DNA of 64,000 nt, from contig JBHGNT010000015.1 of the NCBI GenBank assembly GCA_043228905.1, positions 7,936,001-8,000,000 on the forward strand, read 5' to 3'. The position numbers were made by a program, and so were the translations under genes. How positions within the stretch are numbered: position 1 is the first letter of the stretch; each line of letters begins with the position of its first letter. This document shows positions 30,684 to 40,656 of this stretch, one piece after another. Below the pieces are notes generated by a model. It ran no database searches. It saw nothing but the letters and a program-made list of their open reading frames with translations, and was not told the DNA's origin. The DNA comes from Azolla caroliniana (Eukaryota; Polypodiophyta).

Positions 30684-31373
30684 GTCGGGTTCACCAAATA
30701 TATCGCATTGTTACGCGCATGCATGGAGAACGAGGCGGGACCACGGGGGCCTTGAACCGAGAAATAGCCGAATGAGAAGAGGGGAAGGAAACTACCGATG
30801 TACTCCACACGTGCACAGAAACACAGATTGACAGGAGTTGCAACTAACTCTAAACAACGGAGACAGAACGAATGTATATGTATATATATAAATCAAAGAG
30901 TTACAGCCGGCAAGTCGGCGAGTGATAGGCTCTGACGCTTGCACACACACACAAAGAATGCGAGACGGAGACTCTGTCGGAAGCACTCGGGTGTTCCGCA
31001 GAGCAGAGTCAGCCTCCCGAAAACTTGCACAAAACGACTATGGAGAAGATAGAGGAGAAGAACTCGGTTCGAGTCCAGTAGCACTTTGTCCTCTACAAAA
31101 CACGATCCCCCCCCTTTTTGCAATACTTCTCCCTCCCTTTTATAGCCCAAGGAGGGAGGTCGTTACCACCCGTTACATTATGTTTATTCCCTGTCCTTTC
31201 GGACAGGGATACGCCTCGATTTTCTCCCTAATGAATGTGTGCTACCTAGGATTTCACCTCAGCCGACTTGTACCTATCTATGTACTATACAACAAAACTT
31301 GTGCCCATGTGTAAGGGCAGGTTTACGCACGCTATACCCGGTTTCTACCTAGGGACGGTTTTCTTCACGACAA
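30678..31373 (-). repeat. Gyp2 5' LTR and primer-binding site
   Basis: LTR 30701-31373 (673 bp): minus strand starts TGTCGTGAAGAAAACC and ends ...GCGATA. The primer site TGGTGAACCCGACGTGAAC lies at 30696-30678, identical to Gyp3. TATA box GGGCTATAAAAGGGAGGGAG near 31130-31150 on the minus strand. The TGxxx...GATA end is non-canonical but is supported by the TSD ACGT and by the same end in Gyp4. Confidence 0.85.
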
Positions 31374-33200
31374 CGTGCAGGTGAAGAGCTAGGACGGTAA
31401 GCACTCTGTCCAATTTTTGATGGTTTGGCTCAACCACAAGTGGAATCACGACACTCTCGGCAATGATAGCCGAGAGGATTTTTGAAGAGGACTATCAAGG
31501 CTTGGGGCCATGTTAGTCCGGACAACCGGAATAGACCCCACACGTGTATACTAGGTAGGAGTTTTGGTTCCTCTGTTAATGGAGGTTGTACCATAATTGG
31601 CATCAGTGAGCGTCTGAAGGCATGTAGAGCCTTGGACCCTAATGACTCAATTCGCTGCACCATGGAGGCGGTCTCGTTCGACGATGCACTAGGGGGGATC
31701 AAGAGGGTAGTCGAGGAAGATCTTAGCGAAAAGTGGGTCATCTCGATAAATTCTGTCGAGATGTACGAATTCATCACGGACTTCGGGGAGATGATCGGGT
31801 CGGATAAGACTGCCCAAGTAGACACCAAGTACAAAACTGTGGACCGGAAGATGAGGCCAGTCGCGACTCCCTTGTTGGAGGATAGTTGGGAGTGAATGAA
31901 AGGGGTTGCGGTCGACCCAAGTTTATGAGATCCGGTTGGCATTGGACACTGGTTCACTGATGAGACGCTATGGAAGCTCAAGATCGGTGGGGGTGGCTTC
32001 CTACTGCCTGCGAAGGAGGACCGGTTTTGGAGGATGCTCAAAAGGCACGGGAAAGCCTCTACATTCTCACCGGGGGAGATCGGGTGCGGTGACCCAACGA
32101 TCATAGAGCCAATGGTGATCTTTACGGTACCGCACGTACCGTGGAACCTAAAACAGATTCTGGTGCCGAGAGCTCACATCCCAAAGTTGATGGAGCTACT
32201 TAGGCAGAAGGTTAATATGGGTATCCTCAAACTATTAAGTGCCCCTTATTCGAATCGGTGGTTTGCGGTTCCGAAGAAGAACGACACACTGCACTTCATT
32301 TAGGACCTGCAGCTGGTCAACAAAGTGACCATTCGGAATACGGGGGTTGGACCGACCATAGACAAGTTCATGGAGGCCTTTGCCGAAAGGTCAATCTACA
32401 CGGTCGGGGATCTATACTCCAGGTATGACTAGTTCCAGCTAGTCGTGGGGAGTAGGGACATCACGACGATGTGAACCCCTCTCGACGATGTGTACCCTAT
32501 CGCTAGGAGGGACCAATTTGGTGGCACACATGGTGAATGCAATGAATAAAGTGTTGAGGGATTGCATCCCGGACATCACCATGTCATTTTTGGATGACAT
32601 CCCGATCAAGGGATATCCGGAAGATGCTAAGGATGATTCGATCAGAGCGGATGGATGCCGGAGATTTGTCAGGACCACATCTCCGACTGTGAGAAGATAC
32701 TACAGAGGCTTGAGGGTGCCAGCTTACCTTCTCCAAGGAGAATTTGGCTTTCGGGCAATCGGAGATCCTGGTTGTTGGTCACCTATGCGGGCCGTACGGC
32801 TGGAAACTGTGTCTGGCGGAGGTAGAGGCCATCTCGACAATGAAGGAAGAGTGTCGGTCAGTCACAGAAGTCCGACGGTTCCTGGGTCATGTGCCTTCTA
32901 CCACATTTGGAACCCACACTACGCACACATCGCCGAGCCGCTCTATGGCTTGCTGAAGATAGGCCGGAAATTCGAATGGGGTGACGAGCACACGGAAGCG
33001 GTCAGGAGACTGAAGGAAAAGCCAACGGTGGCACCAGCTCTCTGGAAAGCGGTGTACAAGAAGGACACTCTGGTTTACATGACAGTGGACACGAGCCCGA
33101 CCGGAATTGGATGAATGATTAATTAGGAAGACGAGGACGACGCACCATTCCCCATCTTGTTCAGTGCGAAGGTGCTGAGCGAGAGGCAACGAGGATGCGT
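31374..33200 (+). pseudogene. Gyp1 protease tail, reverse transcriptase and RNase H start
   Basis: Continues from NGSTY: VQVKS, stop, DGKHSVQFLMV. The connector segment (MEAVSFDDALGGIKRVV, INSVEMYEFITDFGEM) runs 31482-31895. RT: FSPGEIGCGDPTIIEPMVIFTVPHVPWNLK, RAHIPKLMELLRQKV, WFAVPKKNDTLHF, stop, DLQLVNKVTIRN, then AMNKVLRDCIPDITMSFLDDIPIKG (FLDD active site). Later parts are frameshifted near 32680. RNase H begins VTVDTSPTGIG-like (MTVDTSPTGIG) at 33079 and breaks at 33200 after AKVLSERQRGC. Stops at 32303, 32431, 32474 and elsewhere show that it is dead. Confidence 0.85.
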
Positions 33201-34131
33201 TGTCGTGGTGTGGTGTGTGCACTATGAGAAAAAATGAGCTTCCACACACATATTATTAAATCATATATAAATGAAAATAATAATAATGATAATAAATAAC
33301 TTGTAGTAGTTTTGTGGTGAAGGCTTATTAATATATATAGAGTGGTGTAGAGTTCAAGTCTCTCTTGTTACAAATCAAGGAATATTTTGCTCCCCTTCTA
33401 TTTTTGTGATAAAGGGAAAAAAACAAAGAAGCATGTAATGTTAAAATAGGTGCCTCTTTCCTCTATAAGAGGGGAGGAATAGGGCTTAGTATGGGGTCGC
33501 CCATTTTGCCGTAGGGGTGTACCACTAGGGTTTCATCTTCTTCTCCTCTTCTTCTTGGGTTAGGGTTTATAGCCTCCTTTTCTATTTATCCCTTTCTCCT
33601 TCTTCTTTTCCTTCTAGGGTTAGGGTTTGAGAGCTTCTTCTTTTCTCCTCAACATAATAGAGCACTTCGGATTTTAGGGTTTGAGAGTTTTGCTTCTAGT
33701 ATTCTACTTCTTACTCGGGATATTTTAGGGTTTGGATCTTTGAAAGAATGGCTTCCTCGGCATCGCGGTGGTAGACAACTTGGTGGCCAGTTGTGGAAGG
33801 GAGGTTGTAGTGGCACGAGAGCTACTCCGAATCGACGCAACATAGCCGTCGAAAGTAGTCAGACTCGGAGCCCACTAGACTCACCTTCACCGGTTTATTT
33901 TAGCCCGTTTGGTTGATTTATAACCGATTATTGTAGTAACCACTGAAATCGTGGTGTCAAGCCTAACAATTGTAAAAAAATAATAACAAAAACCCTAATT
34001 TATATCAAAACTTATGTATCTTTCATCCATGTCTTTGTTATAATCTCCCACTTCCTCATCCCTTGTGTCTCCCCGGTCCAAGGCCCCGGCGGTTCCATTC
34101 GAGTGACACACGCACGCGAAACTTTGCGATA
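33201..34131 (+). repeat. Gyp4 5' LTR with telomere-like boxes
   Basis: 931 bp, TGTCGTGGTG...TTTGCGATA, followed by TGGTGAACCCGACGTGAA (34133-34150). CCTCTATAAGAGGGG near 33463 is the likely TATA region. Downstream there are five AGGGTTT-type boxes (about 33527, 33561, 33620, 33676, 33727), two of them as GGTTAGGGTTT, embedded in a CT-rich leader. A tRNA-like motif lies at 33303-33365. Confidence 0.8.
33303..33365 (+). other. tRNA-like motif in the Gyp4 LTR
   Basis: TAGTTTTGTGGTGAAGGC resembles an A box and GAGTTCAAGTCTC (33350-33362) a B box, in an AT-rich stretch about 100 bp from the LTR start. Weaker than the copies in Gyp3 and the solo LTR. No stem structure is evident. Confidence 0.35.
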
Positions 34132-34196
34132 GTGGTGAACCCGACGTGAAGAGGCAGTAGGAAGGATCAAGTGCTTGAAATAGAAGATTAGAAGAT

Positions 34197-35852
34197 GGCT
34201 TCTTTGTCAAACACCTAAGCTGATGAAGTGGCAGAGTTGGTGGCTATTGTCGAGCATATGTTGAGAGCTCGAGATAATGATGTAAGCTTAGACAAGGCCA
34301 TCGACTGAACCATTGAGATAGCGAGCCAATTTGGTGGAAGAAACATTACGGATTTTCTCGCTACATACAAGACGGAGATGCAACAACATGATGTCATCGA
34401 AGGGAAGCAAATATCAAGCTTCAAGCGTGTCATAGCTATTGGGTTACAAGGCCGTATAAGGGAGATTCAAGCCACCCAAACAACATGGGTGGGATTTGAA
34501 AGGGCGCTTTTGGCTAAATATATGCTTGAAGATGCGTCGAGGATACTCGTCATACGTTGATGAAGTGGATTGAGAAGAAGGGGAAGAACATGAACAAATC
34601 GGGAGTGTACACCGAATTTGACCAAATGTACAACCGTCTCCCGAGAACCGACCAAACACTTCTCGAAGGAGATAAAGTTTTGTACTTCTTAAAGGCGGTG
34701 TATGCAAAAGATAGATGAGAACTAGGTAGTCTATTAGAGGACGAAGCACAACCCAATGGTTTGATAATGGATTGGGTTGCGGTAAGAAGAGCATGTGATC
34801 GATTTGACAAACGTCATTGATGGCTAGATGATTCCGACATGGCGAGCCCAGTAGTCCAAAGAAGGAAGGCTCCAATCGCAACTAAGATGACAAAGCAAAG
34901 CGAGCCAACCGAAAGAGCGATGGAGAACTATGTCATTGAAGAGTTGGCACAAAAATTCAAAGCGGTTTCGTTAGCTAATATGAGTCGTAGAGGGCCGAAG
35001 GGGAAAAACCCATATAGATGTGTATGGTGTGATAGTGTTGATCATGCAAGGAAAGATTGTGCTAGCCTTCAAGAGGCAATTCAACAAAACCTCGTCTACA
35101 TGGAAGGCAACATTATACACTCAAGTGAGACTCGAAAGCCCTTGCAAGTGAGTTTCCGTAGGGGGGGTCTAAAGAAAATCATGGATGAGGCCGATGCGAG
35201 CCACGTCGAAGCTATACACTATGCCGCATCCACCGGTATAAGAATCGGGAAGGAGAAGCTTGGAATGATTAAACGGGGAATGGGGTTTTGGCCGACCATC
35301 CTCGAATACGAAAAAAAAGGGAAGATTAATTCAGATGATGCAAAGCTAGCCAACCTTCATGTACGAGACCTTACCGGGTGGGCGGATCCGGTTGATAACA
35401 ACACGATCTCCGTAGAGGTCATATGCGAAACCCACGAAGTGTTTGTGGATGAGAAGTGGAAGAGGACGGATCTAGATGAAGGCCCTTCTAAGAAACATGA
35501 CACAAGAAACTTTAAGAAGAAGGAAGAGATGATCAAGACCACACGTCAAGAAGATGGAAGCTCAAACAAGAGAGCCGAGGAACCAACTCAACCCATTGAA
35601 GAGAATGCCAAGAAGGGGAAGGATAGATCGATGCCAACATACAAATTAAGGTTGGATATTGAACAAACAACTAACTTAAGAAAGGTTCTTGAAGAAAGAG
35701 TGCTTGATAGCCGAATTGACCTTACATTGAGAGAACTACTTGGAATTGCAAAGAAGGAGTTCCATGAGACCATCGTCGATCTTATCAAACGTAAAATCAA
35801 CAAGCGGATGAGGAAGAGGGAATTTCGACAAAGGCGACAACCAATGCCATAA
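34197..35852 (+). pseudogene. Gyp4 gag
   Basis: Starts MASLSNT, stop, ADEVAELVAIVEHML. The capsid-like part is frameshifted near 34555. The second half is open from 34839 to 35852: zinc knuckle CVWCDSVDHARKDC (about 35020-35061), FRRGGLKKIMDEADASHVEAIHYAASTGIRIG, FWPTILEY, DLTGWADPVDNN, and the conserved end TYKLRLDIEQTTNLRKVLEERVLDSRIDLTLRELLGIAKKEFHETIVDLIKRK. Same architecture as Gyp3 gag. Confidence 0.85.
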
Positions 35853-36341
35853 CTATGGCAAGAATGGAAGAGAAAGAAGAAGATCTAGTGGACAGTCATT
35901 ATACACGACCCCATTGGGCAAGAGCGACAACGGAAACTTTGGTGAAGATTGGAGAGAAGAAAGAGACGGGAAGAAAGAGACGGGAAGAAAGAGACGGTTG
36001 TGGCTCTTATAGAGCACAAATCAGAGATTAACCTCATGTCGACATATTTCTACAAGAAGGGAAGATGTCCTATCAACACGAAGCATGGATGGAAGATTCG
36101 TGCGGTGGCGAAGGCCACGAAAGATCTTTATGGAGCATGTCCCAACATTCAAGTCACAATCGGGGATGTAGAGATTGACCAACACTTTTTTGTGCAAGAT
36201 TTGGCTTCCCATTCGGTGATTCTTGGGCAACCCTACATAACATCATCAAGGATGGAGACTAAGGTGTTTGATAATGGAGTAGCATTCGCTTGGGTGAAGA
36301 GTCTTGATGGTCAAAAGTCGGTTCAATTCTTAACAGTGTGA
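35853..36341 (+). pseudogene. Gyp4 protease, active site lost
   Basis: HYTRPHWARATTETLVKIG is followed by a triplication of a 14-bp unit (gaagaaagagacgg, 35955-35996) that replaces the expected sequence. The frame then continues VVALIEHKSEINLMSTYFYKKG, where Gyp3 has LIDHGSEINLMS. Asp is Glu and Gly is Lys, so the enzyme is dead. The rest is well conserved (IGDVEIDQHFFVQDLASHSVILGQPYIT) and ends at a TGA at 36339. Confidence 0.82.
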
Positions 36342-36607
36342 GCTAATCATGAGAGGAACCGAGATAACCTCAGAGATGAGGCCTCGGATTTTTAACACAG
36401 ACTATTGAATAATGGGCCAAAGATAGTCCGAGAAAAAGTAGGTCCCCAAAAAGAAGAAAGAAGCAAGAAGGAAAACTATATTTAGCACCTAATGGTGCGT
36501 GTGGGATGACTACACTCAATGTGAGAGAGAAGCGCCAAGTTCAAAACTTTGAACATTGGCTAAAATAACAAGGATTATTAGAAGAAGAAGACAACATATC
36601 ATGGGTC

Positions 36608-38085
36608 ATGGAGGAAGCCTCATTTAACGATACAGTCGGAGAAATAGAGAGTATCGTGCACTTGAGCCCTCATGAGCAACATACGATTCAAGTCAACTCC
36701 ATCAAGATGTATATCGCCATCGACGAATGCCGACGAGGGGTCATGGAGGAGTTGGTCAAAGTTAACACAAAATATAAATCAGTAGATAAGAAGGTCAAGC
36801 TAGTAGCTATTTCATTACCGGAGGATAGTTGGCAAAGGATGAAAGAAGTTACCAAGGATCCAGGTCTCAAACATCCAAAAGGGATAGGCCATACCTTCAC
36901 CAACGAAACAAGAGGGAAACTCCAAGTTGGGAAGGATGACTTCCTTCTCCCCGAAGAATAAGAAAGGTTTCGGATGATGCTTGAGAGACATGGTAAAGCC
37001 TTCGCCTTCTTTCCACAAGAAATCGGATGTGCCGACCCGAAAATGATAGAGTCCATGGTGATATTTACAGTGCCGCATGTACCTTGGAACCTCAAGCCGA
37101 TACCGGTTCCAAGAGCTCACATTCCGAAGCTGATTAAGCTCACATTCCGAAGCCGATACCGGTCCTTACGCTTTATTCAATATCTCCAACCCGTCAACAA
37201 GGTGACGATGCGAAATGCTGGAATTGGTCCAAGCGTGGATGAATTTGCCGAAGCCTTCGCGGGAAGATCGATCTATTCCATGGGTGATCTCTACTTAGGC
37301 TATGATCAATTTCAATTGGCAGTCGATAGTAGAGACATTACAACAATGAGGACACCGATTGGGTTGGTAAGGATGTGCACCTTACCCCAAGGTGCGACAA
37401 ACTCCGTAGCCCACACGGTGAATGCTATGAACAAAGTGTTAGGGGATTGTATTCCTAATATCACAATGCCTTTCTTAGATGACATTCTGATCAAAGGATG
37501 CTCAGTGGAAGAAAAAGATGAATCAAAACATGAAGATGGTTGCCAAAGATTCGTCATCGATCATATAAAGGATAGCGAGAAGGTGTTGCAAAAGCTTGAG
37601 GATGCAAATCTCACATTTTCAGGAGAGAAGTCCGCATTCGGTCAACCAGAAATATTGGTAGTAGGACACTTATGTGGATCTTATGGCTGGAAGCCATCTC
37701 CATCCAAGGTGAATGCTATCCAAGAGATGAAAGAGGAGTGTGAGTCCCAAACAGAGGTGAGAAGATTCTTGGGAGCATGTGCATTCTACCACATATGGAT
37801 TCCACATTATGCCCATGTTGTTGAACCATTGTATGGACTACTAAATAAAAGGAAGAAGTTTGAATGGGAAGACGAGCATACCTACGCGGTTCAAAAGTTG
37901 AAGAAACAATTATTGAAAGCTCCAGCATTGCGCAAAGCCGACTACACCGAAGGTACCCCGATATATGTGACAGTGGATACGAGCCCAACCGGAATTGGAT
38001 GGGTGATTAACCAAGAAGACAAAGACAAAAATCGGTATGCAATCCGATTCGGTGCAAAGGTGTTGACTGAAAGACAAAGAAAATA
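36608..38085 (+). pseudogene. Gyp4 reverse transcriptase and RNase H start
   Basis: The connector (MEEASFNDTVGEIESIV) runs to a TAA at 36959-36961. RT is open from 36974 to the end: FFPQEIGCADPKMIESMVIFTVPHVPWNLKPI, a short local duplication around HIPKLIKLTFRSRYRSLRF, QYLQPVNKVTMRN, TPIGLVRMCTLPQGATNSVAHT, active site MPFLDDILIKG, FGQPEILVVGHLCGSYG, RRFLGACAFYHIWIPHYAH. RNase H starts VTVDTSPTGIGWVINQED and stops at AKVLTERQRK. The long open frame shows modest decay, but the element has no downstream half. Confidence 0.87.
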
Positions 38086-39332
38086 ACATATGCACATACA
38101 TATTCCACATATCACCATATATATAGGTTATACGGGACCATACACTCTACAATACTTACATACACACACATTGTATATATGTATACTTACACATACATCC
38201 ATATATGAGCCATACACATCCTAAACACTAAAATACCCCAAATATATACGTACATAAATACATTACATATATACAAATACGTATATTCATTCATACATTG
38301 CTACACATATATACACACATATGCCTACAATGTTACACATATAAATTTTACAAAAATACATCCGTACACATACATTACATATTTATATTATATACATGTA
38401 CATACATACATATCACCACATACACACACATGGCCATACACACTACAATACTACAATATATACATATACATACATACATACATATTATGCACATATTTCA
38501 AACACACATCCATACAAGTTGAATCTTGTACATTGACATATGCATAAACATACATACATACAAACATACATTACATATACATGTACATACATATTCCACA
38601 TATCAGTGAACACCATATATATAGGTCATATAGGGTCATACAAACTACAATACTTACATATATACATACACACACATTAGATATATGTATACTTACACAT
38701 ACATTGGATATATGTATACATATTATTTGCATATTGCAAACATACATCTAGATATAAGCCATACACATACCAAACACTAAAATACCTTGAAAATATGCAT
38801 TCATAAATACATTACATATTACATATATACACATATGTACATTCGTACATGGACATACATATATGCATTCATACATTGCAAACATACATCCATACAAATA
38901 CATACATACATACATATATACATTACATACATACATATTATATTACATAGTACATAGTACATACATACATACATATGTACGTACGTACGTACATACATAC
39001 CTACATTACATACATAAAATGTACATATAGTGCATTCCACATGTCACCATATATATAGGTCATACGGGGTCATACAAAATACAATACATACACATATACA
39101 GTACATTGATACATATATTCATTCAACACATAATGGATCCAATATACACATCCAAACTTACAGACATGCCATATATACAATACATACAACACATGCAATA
39201 CAATACAATATGTACGTACGTACACACATCTCATATATACAATGCATATATACAATTAATACAATGCAATATGTACACACATACACACATACATATATAT
39301 GCATGCAATACAATACATATGCACATATATAG

Positions 39333-39367
<35 letters not shown>

Positions 39368-39775
39368 CACATACATATGTCATACACACATGCTATACAT
39401 ATAATACATACATAGAATAACACACGTATAGAACATATTCACACACACGCACATGCACACCCATATAACACATACATACACACATGCAATACAATACAGA
39501 CATATGCACATACATAGAACATACACACTGACAAATAACACATACCATACATACTCACATGCCATACGCACTATACAGACAATACAATATCTACATACAT
39601 ATAAAAATGCCATATATACAATACAATACAATATGTAGATACATACATGCACACAAAACATACATATATACACATGCAATACAATACATACACATGCACA
39701 TATAATACATACACACACACACACACACACACAATGCATACATACATGTACATACACACATGCCATACATATAAT
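38086..39775. repeat. CATA/CA microsatellite block, ~1.7 kb
   Basis: Degenerate (ACAT)n, (ATAC)n, (GTAC)n and a pure (CA)n run near 39338-39365, with longer-range duplications (for example catatatataggtcata at about 38615 and 39047). Many spurious frames exist on both strands with His/Thr/Tyr or Cys/Val/Tyr repeats; none is a gene. It joins Gyp4 at ATATGCACA, a motif also present at the homologous place in Gyp3 (near 26117). Confidence 0.92.
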
Positions 39776-40656
39776 GAGTCAAATAGAGTTCTTCTAGAGA
39801 CATCTTTGACAAAAGAGTCAAAATCTCGCTTTGTTGGAGTTTGAATCTTTAGTTTAAACGAAGGAACTTTTTGACGAGAGTCATTGAAATGAAGACAACA
39901 TCCTATTTAGGTTAATTACGAACAAGACCATATTATTTGAACAAAAACGATGGAGAAAGCAGTAAAATAAAGAACAATTAAATGCAAAACACTAAAAATA
40001 GTATCAAAATGATGAGAAAACTGTGATGAGGGAAATAAATTTTCTATCTGCAAAACCCTATTTTTTCAACCAAAATCCGATGCAGTGCATCGGATTGTGG
40101 TTGAAAGAAGGGCTATCTTCCACCAAAATCCAATGCACTGCACCGGATTTTGTTTGAATGCCTTGATTGTGACATGACTTCTCCTTAACCATCTAGTGAA
40201 GTTTAAGTGCATTTTAATTCGATGGTGTGTTTCCTTAACAAAATATTTGGGGATTATTGCATATTGTGAAAAGGAATCTTTAAGGCATCTTTTAGAATCT
40301 TAAAAAATGCAAAGAATATTGCTAACCTGGAGATCTTCTTTCCCTTGTTCATGATGCCTGGCAGAGGTAGTGCTTCGGAGTGCTTGAAATTAGTATGTGC
40401 TCTGAGCTTGATGGATTCTTTGTCGCGATAATGAAAATGAAATTTGAAACTTCATTATATATAAATGTTTTTTTTTAAATAAAAATTAATTTTTAATTAA
40501 TTTTTTTGAAATTTCTCTTCCTAAAAAGTGTTATAGTGTAACCAATAACTCATGTCTAGTTCTAATAGTTATATAGTAAAGATTCAACGTTCCTTAATCT
40601 TTTCTATAGAGGAGTTCGGTATATAGCCCTTTGATGGTAGTGCCACAGGGTTTGTC
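39776..40656. other. Unassigned AT-rich stretch upstream of the DUF7869-like gene
   Basis: No coding sequence or LTR recognised. Contains the palindrome pair at 40067-40156 and a TTTTTTTT/AATTAATTTTT-rich stretch (40460-40510). It could be a promoter region of the following decayed gene or the remains of another repeat. Confidence 0.5.
40067..40156. repeat. Two tandem palindromes with shared arms
   Basis: First: arms ATCCGATGCA and TGCATCGGAT around a single base (40075-40095), extended outward by CAACCAAA/TGTGGTTG. Second: a degenerate version about 50 bp later (ccaccaaaatccaatgcactgcaccgg..., 40120-40156) with the same flanks. Each could form a hairpin or bind a dimeric protein. Confidence 0.6.

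Larger units (their letters stand above)
9172..31373 (-). mobile_element. Gyp2: internally deleted Ty3/gypsy element, split by Gyp3
   Basis: Minus-strand element with LTRs at 9172-9818 (3') and 30701-31373 (5') and a 4-bp TSD ACGT (9168-9171 and 31374-31377). The internal part is gag (30683 to about 29008) fused directly to the integrase C-terminus (about 28985-28698); the final tail lies at 10011-9893 beyond Gyp3. Protease, RT, RNase H and integrase core are absent, so it could only move with proteins from another element. Removing Gyp3 restores the reading frame (MAVPV-AGKRI). Confidence 0.88.
5542..33200 (+). mobile_element. Gyp1: Ty3/gypsy element, split by nested insertions
   Basis: One element in pieces: 5' LTR (5542-6187), gag start (6325-6607), gag end and protease (7453-9171), then protease tail, RT and RNase H start (31374-33200). 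A solo LTR interrupts gag and the whole Gyp2 stack interrupts the protease. Coding sequence joins in frame across the Gyp2 insertion (NGSTY before, VQVKS after) with TSD ACGT. The right end is cut by Gyp4, and neither integrase nor 3' LTR is seen. It sits in Cop1; the candidate left TSD is acgc (5538-5541). Confidence 0.85.
33201..38085 (+). mobile_element. Gyp4: 3'-truncated Ty3/gypsy element
   Basis: Inserted in Gyp1 RNase H. 5' LTR 33201-34131, primer site at 34133, gag, protease, RT and RNase H start. It breaks at about 38085 into microsatellite DNA, within a few bases of the position homologous to where it entered Gyp1. No integrase or 3' LTR is seen. The AT-richer coding sequence and different LTR make it a distinct family of the Gyp1-3 lineage. 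Candidate left TSD gcgt (33197-33200). Confidence 0.85.

Noticed and set aside
38298-39844. Many open frames on both strands in the microsatellite
   Set aside because: Low-complexity His/Thr/Tyr or Cys/Val/Tyr translations of CATA repeats; no conserved motif.
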